This document shows positions 47,968-62,232 of a stretch of 64,000 nucleotides of DNA, in pieces. Source of the stretch: Lichtheimia corymbifera B2541 (taxonomy: Eukaryota > Mucoromycota > Mucoromycetes > Mucorales > Lichtheimiaceae); contig JNEU01001091.1 in assembly GCA_000697475.1 (NCBI GenBank), forward strand, positions 1 through 64,000, given 5' to 3'. Numbering within the stretch: the stretch's first letter is position 1; every line of letters begins with the position of its first letter. Made by a program: the position numbers and the translations under genes. Below the pieces are notes generated by a model that was not told the DNA's origin, did not search any database, and saw nothing but the letters and a program-made list of their open reading frames with translations.

Positions 47968-50900
47968 TTTGTTGGCACGTAAGCAAGTAATAAGCCGGCA
48001 GTGGTAATCCGCAATGTGAGCAAAGAGGAGAGAAGAGAAAGCCACGCACCTTGAACACCTCTCATCCAAGCATATAAAGTATGTGGCATAACACACATCT
48101 TTAGACCAATGGGAAAAAAACCGCTGCTTTTGGAAGTAAATATTGTAATTCTCTCCTTCGCCACTCTTCCCCATCCGATATTAGTGCACCTTCACTGCCG
48201 ATCGCGTCCTGCTCACATTAACATCACCATTAAAAAAGAAGCTGTTATATCCTTTTTATCTTCTAATAAGTCAATGCAAAGGCATATCAATACGTACACC
48301 GTTGAAGCAGCAATGTGAATGAGTACCTTACTGTAGAGATATACAGCAACAATGAAAAGGTCTTATCGTAGTATGCCACAAAGTGATTTGAAATATACAA
48401 CGGCATGTTCATTCCAGCTTTGTAACATGCTGAACCTTTACAAGTCATTCAGCTGTGCAACCGACGTAAGAATAGCGTGAGTACTCGATTGCAATTAACT
48501 TTGATTTATCTTGATAGGGCAAAAGAACAAATGCCCGATCTTCTCTCACAGCACGCTTATGTCACAAAAACACCTTTGATACCACAGGACCCCTTTTTCC
48601 ATTTTCGCAATACACGACCTTATTTATCCGCCTTGTTCTCCTCCATAAGCCATTGTTTAAGGGTACTTATCATCAATATAACGTAGGAAATCATATGATC
48701 AATCGCAGCCTAATCGGCGCTCATGCTGTTGTGGGTGAGATAACATCCATCACTGGTACCACAATATAAAGCTATGCATTGACTTTGATAGTAAGGGAGC
48801 TAATCATTGTATGCTGTAATAGAGAGAGGGGCCAATCAAGGAAGTACACTGCTTGCTGTAGTACAGAGCATGCCATATGTATGCATCGAGCGTTTTCTCG
48901 CTATTCCTTATTAAGCTCCCGCCAATGAATACAATAAACAATGGTCAGGTTGAGGAGAAAACCGACAACAGGCCCCAGGATAGCCTTTAGCAGCTGCAAG
49001 GTTAGCTGGTAATGAAGGCGTGAATATCTCTCTCCTAAATGTTGAACACGGATCACAAAACTAGGGGGGTGGTTTGGCTCTGAAATGCAAAGTAGATCAG
49101 CTATACCTGGAAACAAAGGTAACAGCGCCATGGTATGTAGCAAGTGATCGACGCTGTCACCTGATGAAAAATGCTCAAGGAAAAAAGCTATATAGCAGTG
49201 TCCTTTGCTTCATGAATCGCATCCATAGCATGCTGTGTAACCTGTCTCAGCTAATATTGAAAGCAACTGCATCGGCTCGGCTTGATGTTTTTGATGATGT
49301 TTTATGCATACATGCACATGCATGTCATACCTCGTGTTATAGTATCCAATGCTACCTCTTGGCGAGAAGAGAAAGTGGTACCCTGAATACAGAATGGATT
49401 ACCAGTTCCATGGAAAGAATACATAGCAGTTCGATAATTGACAAAAGATCGACAATCTTCCCTATAATGCATTGCCACTGTACTTTAGAGCATAATGCGA
49501 ATAAGATTAAACTTACGCGAAGGGCAGGTCATATGGAAATGATCTACGTTATGCATTCAATTCACAATGTGTATTTGTGGTGCAAGATGTAACTGATTGA
49601 TCAATCAAGCGGAGCATGTAATAAACAAGAAGGAGAGGCAAAATGGGTTGTTTGTAGGGATTAGGGGCATCCATCAATTATTGACATAAAAACTAATATT
49701 GCTGCCATTTCAGTTTTTAGTTAAGCCAAGCATTGCCAAGGTTGTGTGTAATGATACTATGCCTAATGATTGGCACCAATGGCGAATTCAAATGAGTGAC
49801 AGGAGAACAGGTGACCTAGCAGGGTGATTGAGAAAGCAAGAGATGAGGAGGAGAACAAGGAGGAATGCATAATACCCGTGCTCAGCCTTTCTAGTTAGCT
49901 CTCCGGATGCACCCGAGCTAACCCGATTGATGAGACCATCACCGCGTCGATCCCCAATTTCCAAATCGATCCACCCCTGTAGATCCTGCTTATACTCTTG
50001 AAAGGGTGGAATTATTTCCTTGTGATGCCAAGAATATAAAACATAGACTGGTTGCCGAGAGATGCCTCATTACAATCTCTTTGAAAGTATACAGGTGAAT
50101 TGCTTTGCTTGGATGCCTGGGCCAAGAAGAAATAACCTACCAGAGTGATTGCATGAAAACTTGGCGTATTCCCTTCTCCATTATTGATCCAATGTAATCC
50201 CCCCTTCCATTCCCTACCATGGAATGGAACTTGATGCTTGCTCAGCAAGTAAATAACCACCCTACTGCAGCATAACCACCTCCCTTTCCCTCCCTTTTCT
50301 TTCTTTTTGCTGACGTTTTATTGCCACCCATATTCCAAAAATAAGGTCTGATCTCCGTGATTGATATGTATGCTATGAGTTGAAACATGTATGTGATCTC
50401 CCGGGAGGTCGGATTGAAGCGACGACGATCCTTGTTGTTGTTATGCGTGGTTCGGTTTGAAACAAGGCTACATTGAAGAGAAACAGTGATGGAGATCATC
50501 GGAACTACCCAAAATATTGTAAACACAAGCTATAAGGATATATGGGCATGATGGTGGCGTGTGTTTATAGCTTCTGCAAATCGATCAACCGATGACAGCA
50601 ATCCACTGTGAATAAAAGCAATAATGCATGCTAGTGCAAAAAGACGATGCTTTGCATTAGGTTTCATGACAAAGTCAAACGACTTGGCGTGTACCCGAAT
50701 CAAGAAAAGACATGATGGGATATAACAATGATCTTTTCGTGCTCCGCCTGTATTCAGACTTTACATTTCCTTTCCAGTACATGCAGGGCTGTAGCTAGAG
50801 CAAAGCAATCCACGTTTTCCTAGTTGCTGTTTTTGTCAGTTCACCGTATCTGTGCGCTTTTTCTCTAATGTTGCCCCCTTTCCTTGCCTAGAAACCAAGC

Positions 50901-51095
50901 TAAAGCACCCCTTGGCTTTTCATGTACACGGTCCGCAAAAGAGAATCTTGGGGGAGGGGAAGACAAAGAAAGGGAGTGGGTGATTATAAGTGATCTTGTT
51001 TTTCGTATAAATAAGCTTCCTTGTGTTTTGCACTTTGATCCATTGTCCAAACCCAATTCATTTGGTGTCACCTTCCTTTTCAAAATTTCATTGTC
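47968..51095. other. 3.1-kb gene-poor stretch
   Basis: No gene is assigned. The longest frame is plus-strand 49074-49592 (172 codons, Cys/His/Met-rich, no motif). An overlapping minus-strand frame (49143-48901) ends in a hydrophobic segment. Neither has promoter or splice support. The last 250 bases are the Nrg1-like promoter, with a TATA box at 51006. Confidence 0.45.
51006..51014 (+). promoter_or_regulatory. TATA box of the Nrg1-like gene
   Basis: TATAAATAA, 90 bases upstream of the start codon at 51096. Confidence 0.65.
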
Positions 51096-51852
51096 ATGCA
51101 GCCAGACTCTCCTCTTTCGATCAAAGATGCCAACGGCAGACATATCAGTCTTTTGAACAATAACAACAACAATGGAACCGCACTCACAACACGATCCACC
51201 TCGATTGCTCGCCGCAAATATCGTTGTTCGGCACCTGGATGTGACAAAAGTTTTACCACAAGGTATGTCATTCAATGACAATATAGCATAATAATATGCT
51301 AACGTCCAGCACAGTGGTCATTTGGCACGCCACAATCGAATCCACACAGGAGAAAAGAATTTCCATTGCTTGTATCCCGGTTGTCCTTCACGCTTTTCTC
51401 GCCAAGATAACATGATGCAACATTACCGCACACATCTTTCCCCCAGATCAAGACGCAATAACCACCAACAATGGATGTTGCTTCGCAACCATCCGTATAG
51501 TTACCAACGACATGCTCCACCACAACATGCTCCTCCACTTTCTTGTCTTCCTCGTGACATGTCGTTAGTACGCAACCACCGTCCTACTCATGATCATCCA
51601 GCATCTTCATCTGTGTTGTTGCCTCAGCTTCGCATTGATATGTCAGCCAGGCAGCTGGATCTGTCGCCTTTTAGCAAGCCTCAACCTCTTGAACCATCCT
51701 CCACATCTCCTCCACCCACTGGTCCACTCTCACCAGCTTCATCCTTGTCGTCAGATGCATCATCATCTCCTACCGCTACACTCCCCTCACCAAGTATCAT
51801 GATGGAACGTGCTTCTGCCGGTATTTTCCAGTTTGTCAGCACTGTGGGCTGA
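51096..51852 (+). CDS. C2H2 transcriptional repressor, Nrg1-like
   Basis: Two exons, 51096-51262 and 51315-51852, phase 2, give 234 residues. The splice falls inside the first finger and uses the CACAG acceptor, not the CCAG six bases earlier, because only that restores SGHLARHNRIHTGEKN. Two fingers occupy about 43-67 and 73-97. FTTSGHLARHNRIHTGEKNF and then RFSRQDNMMQHYRTH match the Nrg1/Nrg2 group of glucose and filamentation repressors, which recruit Tup1-Ssn6. The N-terminus has an Asn run. The C-terminal 130 residues are Pro/Ser-rich and disordered. Target genes cannot be inferred. Confidence 0.88.
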
Positions 51853-52540
51853 TCCAACGTATCATGGCACACGAAGTTTCTACACTCGATCACTTAACCT
51901 GCCACTCGTTTTTATGTTTGTAACACTTTTTGTATCTTTTTCTCATGTCGAAAATCCTTTGTATATGCCAACACACACCCGCACATGCCATTTGTATGTT
52001 TCATCTTTTTTTTTTCTTGTCTTTATTCATTGGTTGATTATCCCACAAACCAGGATATCACGTTTATCACACATGCACTGTTTTAAGGCACTCATCCTTT
52101 CCACACACACAAATCACAATCACAAAAGTCACGGGCAATAAAAAATACGATGAATTGCAATGTATCAAAAGGATAATAGAGGAGAACAAGTATAAGGGTG
52201 AAGGTAAAAGGAGAATGCATGATGATGAATACAGAATCTTCCATCCCTTTCCATAATTGGTTTCTCGTGTTTTCCTTTGTGCTCGATTTATCGTTGTCCT
52301 TTGGCGTGCTACGGTATGCTGATGCAGTCCAATAAAGCTAAATATAAATACAAATAGCTAGGGATTATTGCACTATAACAAGATGGGTCATGCATGGACT
52401 GCTAGTAGCAACACTGGTGGTAGTAGGATTCGTCAATAAAGGGGCAAGTTGCTGAGGAAGGAGGAAGAGGAGGAGGAAGAGCGGCGGAGGATCGACATGT
52501 TACAGGGTCTCAGGTACGACTCTCTCTTTTCGATCGAGAT
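51853..52540. other. Convergent 3' region of Nrg1-like and Gyp1-like genes
   Basis: About 0.7 kb with T-rich and A-rich 3' sequences and a GA-rich patch at 52453-52490. No coding signal is seen. Confidence 0.5.
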
Positions 52541-54464
52541 CTACTTTTTGAGATGACGGGGTGCATTATGGAACAGTGTTTTCCACATGTAAGCTTCCGA
52601 TAATAGTAGTTCAACATCCTTTTCTTGCCAAACTTGGGTAGGCAGTTGTTGCAGGAACACCATGATGCCCTAATCCCAATTCACAAAAGTCAATCCAAGG
52701 AGTGGATATTGTGTGTATGTGCGTACCTGAAAATCTAGCTTTAGCAATTGCTTGGACCATTTGGCTAGAAATGCTGCACAAACGTAGACATGGAATTCAG
52801 AAAACCCATCCGAGGAGCCTTCAGCCAGGTAAGTGTCCCACATTCGCACCGTGCACTGCATTGGCACCTCACGCATAAGTAAACAATTCATCCATCGGAA
52901 TGCAAACTGCATAAATTCAATCCCTTCTTGCTGTAAATGACTTGCCAATTGTGCTAAAAGAGGATATACAATATCAGGACAACCCTAACCACACTTCTGG
53001 AATAATCCTTACCTTCAATCCGGGAAACCAATTCCTTCAATACAGCCACCTGCCTTTGAATGCCTGGTTGTGCGAATGTATAGTTGTCTTGTATCCCGTC
53101 CAGCAGCTTCGACAAGCACCAGAAACTGTCTGCTTCGATAATCGATAACACCTCTTCGTTCATTTGATCCATGTCATATTGCTGGGGTTCCACATCTAGT
53201 GAGATCTCAATTTAGTGATGATAGATGCATAGTGTATTACATTTATTCTTACCGATATATGCCCCCAAACATACTTCGAATATAGGAGTCACTAGGTCAT
53301 TGATACCTTGCACATAACCAGTAGCTGGATGTCGAATAGCCCATTGGTATAGGATGCGCTCCAAACACTATTGATTTTAATTTAGTTTTCAGCGCATCAT
53401 CACCTTGAAACCTTATACATACATGCTGAGTTGTTTTGTATTGGTATAGTGGAGCGCCTGGATTTGTGCGAGGAATGTCAATGCGGATCTAGATGCCAGC
53501 CTTAGCCATTAAGCCTTCTATAACCCTCCTTTTCATATATACCTGATGCCATAGTGTTTGATCCAAGCCAGCTGTACCTCGTGAGTAGGATGCAGCCACG
53601 CTATCGGCGTATTCTTTTCTCTTCCGTGCAAGTGTCTCAGCACGCCGTGCTTGATTGCAAGGGAGGTATCCAAACAATAGTTGCCATACGACCAGACGTA
53701 GATCTTTGGGAACTCCACTCCAGCTTAGTTTCCGTAATGCCGCTGCAAGCAAAAAGAGAGTATAAGAAAGACTGGATACTCCGTGTACCTTTTCAGCTCA
53801 CCTAAATCGACATTGGCATCGGAAAGTACTTGTGTGAACTTTTGGACCTTCCTCAGGTCATCCACCTTAGTGGTATCGATATGATGTATAATATTCGTGG
53901 GATCTGTGTGATAAGAAACAACCGCATTAGCTATTGAATAGTCCCTAATCATTGTATTTTACCAGTCAGCAAGTCGTCAATGTCTGTTTTAAGAGCGCCT
54001 TTATATGCTGGAGGTGGTTTTTCTTCGGTAATCGGCGGAAATGATGGTGGTGATGAAGGTTGGATTGGAAGAGATTGATGGGATAAAGGGCTGCTCGATG
54101 ATTCTGAAAAGGGATGGCGTATGGATGAAGATGAAGAAGAAGACAGCCTGGTAGACCGATTCACCAAATCATAGCCGAGATCGTCGCTCCATTCATCGTT
54201 GGTATCTTTGATAAAAGCGTCAAAAGACTTTAAAGGAGATAAACTTGAGCGGGCATGTTGATGTGAAGGAGCTGATGATGATGTTGATGATGATTTGGTT
54301 TTGGTTGGTTTTGATGAAGAGGATGATGATGGTGAAGCTGTCCGAGAAGGATATTGGGAAGGAAGCATCACACCACTAGAGCAAGTATAGCTGTAATGAG
54401 CACCAACGATTTTGGGTGAACCTAGAGTCGTCTGCGGATCGGCTGGCAGCCTTGAACATGACAT
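52541..54464 (-). CDS. gyp1: TBC-domain Rab GTPase-activating protein, Gyp1/TBC1D22 type
   Basis: Eight exons, 54464-53963, 53903-53802, 53742-53543, 53488-53423, 53367-53253, 53195-53013, 52953-52727 and 52669-52541, give 507 residues. The first 170 residues are Ser-rich and disordered. The TBC domain runs from about residue 190 to the C-terminus. It contains LRKLSWSGVPKDLRLVVWQL, IRIDIPRTNP with the arginine finger, and GYVQGINDLVTPIF with the catalytic glutamine. Also present are the FWCLSKLLDGIQDNYTFAQP and FRWMNCLLMREVPM blocks. The family is Gyp1, whose yeast member is the GAP for Ypt1 at the Golgi. Both catalytic residues (IxxDxxR and YxQ) are intact. The start lies very near a TATATATTA on the same strand, so an upstream exon or non-coding leader may exist. 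Confidence 0.92.
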
Positions 54465-55531
54465 ATTAATATATAACCACCCTACTTAGTGTTAGCTTAT
54501 TCCTACCTCTCATTATTCTTGCGTCCAGGTTTCCTCCAGAATGATCTGTATATTCTAGCTCTTTTAGAATCTCCAACTTGAAGAGCATAAGCACCAGCAT
54601 TCTCTTACCTGCGTGTAGGGGCATCTACGCGAATGGCACGTGCAACAGTAGAACCAGAAATGAAGCATACAGCAAGTTAGACCATTGGGAACACGTAATA
54701 GAGCATTTAGAAACAGAAATGCCTCACTCTCATCGGCTTACATCCGTCCATTAAAGGCAACCTAGCAAGAGACGCAAAGGAGATAGTTTGGCACCGCTTT
54801 TGTGCTGGTCAATGTAATCTCGATTCACATAGCGTCAAGTATCAACTCCGCTGGTTACCACTGCATGGTTACCATCCGTTGCCTGGCAAGAGGATCGATC
54901 ATGTTAGGTTGTGATTAGAACTTTTGCTCGCAAGATCGTCTGTAGTCAAACATAGCCATCATCTCTGTTTATTCTTTGGTCTTAAATAAACCTTCAATAA
55001 AATAAGCACATAATTGAAGTCCTTTCAACCTCGCAATATAACCTATCCATAATGCTCCTCCAGTGTCACTTTTTCGGAAAGGGCAGGTTTCAGCTGCATG
55101 GCATGATATTGAAAAGGATTTTGATATGCTTCTATTCGCAAAAGAATCCCGGACTTTAGCAGCATCTGAATCATCGGCAACTACTAGTTGAAGCCTTTAT
55201 TCAATCAATAGTAGTAGTAATAGCGACCACTGTAAATGCCAGCTATATTCTTTTTCGAATGACTAAAGAATATGCATTGTGAATTTGTCGTATTGGTGCA
55301 TGCTCATGTCGCCTATCATCGATGTGTATGGTGCATTATCGTTTAAGGATCATGCGTAAAAATGGATTTGGGTAAGAGCAATATGAATGGGGTGGTGTCA
55401 CACAAGAATGATCTGTGTAAAGCGCTGTCCACACCTTATTTGAACTTTACAGTTGCTTTCAAACAGCGCGTGACTTTTCGGCTATTCTCTCGACTGGACT
55501 TACAGAACCCCTTCTTCTCGACTGATGAACG
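54465..55531. other. Divergent intergenic region (Gyp1-like / Doa10)
   Basis: About 1.1 kb of AT-rich sequence. A plus-strand frame at 55362-55583 overlaps the Doa10 start in another frame and is not called. No other gene is recognised. Confidence 0.5.
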
Positions 55532-58500
55532 ATGGAGGACGACCAAGGTAAGCATCCCTTGTTCCATTGACCTTCAACTGTAAAACCGTATGAATGTTGG
55601 CTAATACTTGCCGTCTGATCTATTTCCATTTATTGACTTCCAACAGAGATCTGCAGAGTGTGCAGATGTGAATCGACACCTGATCACCCGCTATTCCACC
55701 CTTGCAAATGCTCTGGTAGCATACGATTTGTACATCAAGACTGGTACGTTATTATGCACTTTTGAAGGATATATATGCGTACTAAAGTTGGATATATTCA
55801 TAGTCTATTAGAATGGTTATCACATAGCAAAAAACAGTAAGGATTCTGTGAAACTGGGGGGATGATCCTATAGTTGATATGCTTATGGCTTCATTGTAGA
55901 TATTGTGAGCTATGCGAGTATCCATTCATCTTTACGCCGATATATCGAGACGATATGCCCGACCGTATCCCGATCAAAGTAGTATTACAGCAATGTGTGC
56001 GGAGGTCCGGTGCATTACTATGGACATGCTTTAGAGCAGCACTCGTCGCAACAGTATGGCTTGTTATTTTACCGTTCCTCACATTGTACATCTGGCGATT
56101 CTATTTCTGGACAGGCGAAAGCATTGGATTTGCAGAAAGACTCGCTCAATATCGCAATCAAACTATCGAAGCATACAACAACAACAACACTGCATCTTCA
56201 GCAAACGATTCAAAAAGTGGCATATTTGGATATGACATCAAGTGAGTGTATCTATTGTATATGTGTGTGGATAGAATTACTAATCCAATGTATAGCTGGT
56301 TTCTTAGCGAATGCTTTGAAGGTCAAATTATTACTGCGTTCGTCATTATCGTATTTGTGGCAGCTTACCTCTTTCGAGAATGGGTCATACAGCACACACC
56401 CACTGATACCGGCATGGAAATTGTCGATGAAGAGCCAATAGCAGTCGATCAACCTGTTATCCAAGGCGAACCTGCACGCGAGGCCATCTTTGCCATGCGA
56501 AACGGCACCCCTCCTTATGATCAAGATGACCAGGAACATTTTCGACAAATGATTCGCAATATGGCTGAACGAGTCCATGACGACAATGATCAACATTCAT
56601 ATGGCAGTGGAAGCGACGATACAGAACCGACTTATGATGACGATTGGCATGTTCACCATCATATTGACGACGAGAATGACAGCCATGACGATGATGATGA
56701 TGATGAATTTGTAAACAGCAGTCGACAACCTCTACGTGCAAGTTGGAGAGAAGAACATGAACGACATGATGCATCCTCATCCAATCTACGATGGCGTGCA
56801 CCTGAATTTGAGGAAGGAGCAGCAGGTTCCTCATCAGCTATGCGACCTTTGGAAGAACACCATCAGCAAAACGAGGACGACAATGTCAATCAAATACCAA
56901 GGTGGCAAAATATTGCACCTGCTCGTGCACCACCAGTAGCACCAGTACCAGCAATTGCACCAGCACCAGCACCAGCACCCCCTGTACATGATCAATGGAA
57001 CAATGACAACGATAACAATGACGCTGATATGGATGATGACGAGCCATTTGATTTACGAGAGGATATTGATGGTGTATTGGAAGCGATTGGCATGCGTGGT
57101 AGCATGTGGATGCTAGTACAAAATTCGGTCTTGATGTCGTTGATGATCAGCCTTTGTCTCGGTGTAGCCATCTGGATTCCCTATGTCATTGGACGTTTGG
57201 TCATTCTCGTAAGTCAATCATCTATACGGCATGAAATGAGTTGCTAATGAATACGTATGTATAGATTCGACCGATTAGTTTCATTCATACGCCTATCTCA
57301 ATTCTTCGCTTCGTCACTGATCACATTGTCGACTTTGTGTTGGATTACGCTCTGCCATACGCTCGATCGAAAGCATCATGGATCAGCCAATTACTTCCGG
57401 AGAAAATCTCTCTCGCTTTGCAGACATTGGACACCCATATTTCATCCTTATTCAATGCAATTCAATCGGATCCGACATCGACGTTATCTTCAGCTACCAC
57501 GAGCACGGTCACTTCAGCAGCGACAAATGGCACTGTGTCATGGGGTATGCACGTGGTTGCAATGCAAGACAAGGTTGAAATGATTGCTTCAGTCGTATTG
57601 GATCGCTGGCACCGCTTTGCACTGGGACAATCCGGCTTAGATCGCAGCATTTGCATCATGATGGGTTACTTGGTTCTTATCTTTGTGGGATCTTGGTATC
57701 TCGCTCGCAGTGGACGAATTACACATAACGATGCCGGCAACAGCGTCAATGACATGATTCGACAGCAAGGTGTTTTCTTGAAAGTGTTCTTTTTCATCGT
57801 ATTGGAGCTTGTGCTCTTCCCAACCGTATGCGGTATCCTGATTGACATGGCAGCGCTACCATTATTTGAAGATGCAACGCCAGCAAGTCGTTGGGATTTC
57901 TTTATGGAGAATCCTTATTCGAGCACGTTCTTGCATTGGTTTATCGGCACCGGTTTCATGTTCCATTTTGCAGTATTCATCACCTTGGTACGAGAAGTGG
58001 TGCGACCTGGTGTTATGTGGTTTATTCGCGACCCCAATGATCCACAATTCAATCCAGTACAAGAAATGGTGGAGCGCTCTGTTTTGACTTTGATTCGCAA
58101 GATCGGTGCTAGTGCTTTAATGTATTGCGTATTGATCGTTGCTGGTATTGGGTCAGTCACTTTTGTGGTCAGCCAATACTCCGGATTATATCCTCTTCGT
58201 TGGTCCTTTGAGTAAGTACATGCTTTTTCCTGGGTATTCGTGCCATAGAGAGATTAACAATTGCTGTCTATAGTACTCCTTTGTCAACTGTGGCGCTTGA
58301 TCTTCTGGCGGTTCAATTCTTGGTGCCTCCTTTGGTTTCTTATATCAAACCACGCGAATTATCAAAGAAGGCATTCACAGATTGGTGTCTAGCAGCTTCC
58401 CGTCAATTACGATTATCATCATTCATGTTCAATCTGCGCTATCCTGATGAAGAAGGCACACACGTACGACGAACCTTTAAAGCGTGGATCACTCGACAAA

Positions 58501-59742
58501 AGGCAACTGTGCCATCAGATGTATTTGCGGATGTTGCTATCGACGAAGATCAGGATGCTCCAGTGGTATTCAGACGTGATGGTAACCTTGCTCGTGTTCC
58601 TAAGCATGACAGTGTGCCGGTGCTTGATAATCGACGTATGGTCGTTCCTGTTGATCCAGCCACTTTGGAGCCATTGGATGAAAATGAGAGACGTTTGGGA
58701 CATCCCGCAGCTTCTGAATCGGGTGATATCGAGAACAACACCATGATTGTGTATATTCCACCTCATTTCCGCTTACGGTTCTTGGCATTTGCATTGTCGA
58801 CTTGGCTTGCAGGCTCAGCTTTGGCATGCATGGTTACAGTACTCCCAATCTTACTGGGTCGACATGTCTTTGACGTGTATCTCACATCCGAAAAGCCTGC
58901 TCATGACTTTTACTCGTTCATCGTTGGTGCATATATTATGGTCTTCCTCAGTATGACAATCAATTGGATCAGCCACAAATATGAGACCTTCTCTCTCAAC
59001 AATGGCTCATTATCGGCTGTAATGTCACGTGCTTACCTTAAACAGAAGGCTGGAACAGTAAGTGTCTAATACGTGTTTATTTATTTTGCTTTTGCTCACA
59101 TGTTTCGACAAAAGGTATTGAAGGCGACATACTTTGGTGTGGTTTTTGGCGTGGCGCTTCCTTTGCTGTTAGGTGTTGCGGTTGACATGTACATCTTCAT
59201 GCCTATCCGGTATTCAAAGTCGACGGATGCTTTGGTTATCCATATCTCAGAAGTAAGTTTTTTTCATGGCTTGATTTGATGGGATGAATTAAAAGTTAAC
59301 ACACTTTATTTTGAAGGACTGGTCTCTCGGCATAGTTTATCTTTCTATCATTTATGGAATTGCACAAATTTTACCTGCCAACCCATTACAGCGATTCTTA
59401 AACGACACCTTGGGCAACAACATCATGCGAGCTGACACGGCGCTTGTGACACGATCATTGATTGCACCTGCGATTATGGGTGTCATTGGCTTTATTCTGG
59501 TACCTGGATTGCTGGCATTAGGTACTGTGCACATGCTAGGTATAACGGACCCTCCCATGCAAGTCGCCTTGTTCCGTTGTGCATATCCTGTGGTATTCTG
59601 TTTTGCAATTCTCTGCGGTATCATATTACTGGGGTCTCGGTTTGCCAGGCTATGGCTTGATGAAGTTCGGGATGCAACCTACTTGGTCGGCAAACGGCTG
59701 CACAATCTAGACGAACAATCCACATCTGCTGCTTCTACATAG
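55532..59742 (+). CDS. doa10: ER-associated E3 ubiquitin ligase Doa10/MARCH6
   Basis: Nine exons, 55532-55547, 55647-55743, 55804-55836, 55900-56241, 56296-57208, 57265-58211, 58274-59057, 59115-59252 and 59317-59742, give 1231 residues, near yeast Doa10. The first coding exon has only five codons and one base. Exons 2-4 build an N-terminal [38 protein letters not shown], then [16 protein letters not shown]. About 14 membrane helices follow. The cytosolic loop between the first helix pairs is long, Asp/Glu-rich and Ala/Pro-rich. The conserved C-terminal element [13 protein letters not shown] is present. Doa10 ubiquitinates ER and nuclear-envelope proteins for proteasomal degradation. No damage is seen. 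Confidence 0.95.
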
Positions 59743-62232
59743 AATTCCCTAACTTTCATATATCTCCCCCTCCCCTTTTCTTCATTCAGTATTTTTCGTG
59801 TCTAATAGTGATATGCAACGACATTGCGTAAATCCTCCATTTAACAAAAAAGTGTACGTATTCTTGATTCCCCTTTGTTATAATAGTGATCGAAAAAGTT
59901 CTCGATGCAGCAGCATTTACGGAACAAAGATTGATTCAGGAGCAAATAACACGAATCACGCACACACACATGCGTATAATACAATCATACTTTTGGTCTC
60001 AGCTCATTGATCTGCAGTTGCGAGCATTGGGATGACGAATTAATGCAAGTGATACGTGCAGGTAGTGCATTATACATCATACTATAGTATTTTCGGAGAG
60101 ATACGGGGATGAGGAGATCCGTTGAGTAAATAAGCACAGGAGATTGACTCGTATCACCACGAGCTCAAGGGAGAATGACCGTCCATAGAAAAATGTTGGA
60201 TGATCCATATCGTGTGCTGCGCACTAGTCATGCTTCTTCCATGGTAGAGTTTGATAAACCATGGCCGTGTCAAAGCAATCCACAAATGTGATTAAGCATG
60301 TAGTGACACAAACAAGCTATAACCCTTCTTCAGGCAAATACGCAATCGTATAAAACACAGATCCTCCTTAATATTTTCGGGCGAATGTACGAAAGAAAGC
60401 AACTCATTTCATGGTGTCATCATCGACTACTTGTAACATCATACGTAAGCAACGTTCTAGTTTACATCACATGCATACAGTCTCCACAGCTTGCTGATGA
60501 GTACATCACCTCGAAACGACACGCTCCTATAATACGGCAACAACAATGACTATTGCCCGATTCTAAACAAGAGACTGTAGCCGCTACGAAATGCCACGTG
60601 GAAAAGGGCATTGGAATTGATCATGTCAGGTGGATGACATCATTATGTATATATGCATATGTCGATCCAAAGGATACATTCAGGACCACACCGATTTGCA
60701 TGCTTTCCTTCGGATGATCAATATTGCTGTTCGTATCTTTATCATGTGCGTAATAGGCTGTGAAGGGATAGATTTGTACTACGGTCATGATGAAAATGAT
60801 TGCACGGACCAATCGAAGCACTCGCGGTGCACTTTTACCGGTACATGGAAAAAGGGGAGCTGAAATAGAGTGCATTGTTCAAAAGGAACAATGATATTTG
60901 TCTTTTTTGTTTCCCGCCGCGAGGAGCAGATGCATAGTGTATCACAAACTCACAAACGCAATACGCAGGTGCACATAAGGAAGAGCCATTTCGAGGTGGT
61001 TGCCTTTTTGGGAACCCATTACATCATACGTGGGGTGAAGGAGGGCACAACAGGAGATCAGAAAGGGGATCAAAGACAATTTTAGAGACAACGATGAGGG
61101 AGTGGCTACTTCTGGAAGCCAGTCCCACATAACAACAGGAATGCATTTGCGTCATTGGAATAAGGAGGCTCTCACAATACACAGGCATCATCTCATCCAT
61201 TCTACCCATTTATGTCATGCTTACGCAAACAAACGCAACAAGGTACTGGCAACGAAAAAGGTTGCAATCAACACAATTTGGTCTGTTAGCACGTATCGTT
61301 TTCCGTGGATCACACAATCAAGATTCCAACTATGGTCAATGATAAACAACGCGCATATTATGACTACTTGATCCCATCGTAGCTCTATTTTACAACATGG
61401 TAGCAACGACAACATTATACCCATTCACTCTCATATTGATCGAAAATGTTCCATTAGGAGTATGCGTAGAATTCGAAGCAAAATAATAATCAGGCAGTGA
61501 TCATGCATACAAGTGTATTCATTGAAAAGATATCTGGACGTGTCAAATAGGCTATGAAAAGGGGTAACACGATACGTGAGAAGAAAGTTTTGAGCAGATG
61601 GGAAAACGTGGCAAAGAAGCCTTCGGTATGCAAGGTAAAAAAGGGCACATCATGTCACAAAGGAGCGTGCACTTTCTTGAAAGGGTGAAGGAGAAACGGG
61701 ATGAACACCTTTTCTGCTAGATGATTTAGAGACCGCGTAGTTGTGATGATCACCGTGCTACTACATGTCATACGCAAGCTATGTCGTCGGCGATGAACCC
61801 AAGAAAGTTGGTTACCAAATGAGTGAGAAGATATCATGTTCTGGAAGCTATACAAGTTTATCTTATACGCATGTGCCTGCACGATGACAAGCTGTACTAC
61901 GTGTATGCATGAACATTTATCCAACGAGTAGGCATGCCCCTCCCCCCATAGAACGATCTGGACAAATAATCTGTTGACGTGGTACATGCAAGGAGTGACG
62001 AATGAAACTCAACGCGTCCTGCGGTTATCTTTAGGGGTTGTTTAGAGTTTAGCTGTACACTGTGTTGCTGAATATGATAGGCTGGTCCAATCAGGTCTGT
62101 GCTGCATAATACTGTCGACGATTCCTTACCTCGATCCAACTGCATCTATATAAAGCATGAATTTGTGGTCACCATCATCTCACTCATTACCCCAAATCAT
62201 CTTCTTTATCTTGTAAACTTCACATCTTTAAT
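59743..62232. other. 2.5-kb gene-poor stretch
   Basis: Only short frames on both strands, none with motif or splice support. The sequence is AT-rich with a CA-rich patch near 59958-59972. The right end holds the TATA box and leader of the next gene. Confidence 0.5.
62147..62155 (+). promoter_or_regulatory. TATA box of the short Zn2Cys6 gene
   Basis: TATATAAAG, 86 bases upstream of the start codon at 62233. An ATG two bases after this box is too close to be in the transcript, which supports the start chosen. Confidence 0.7.

Noticed and set aside
49074..49592. 172-codon plus-strand frame, longest in the 48-51 kb gap
   Set aside because: Rich in Cys, His and Met with no domain, and no TATA box or pyrimidine-rich leader; more likely a chance frame, though transcript data would settle it.
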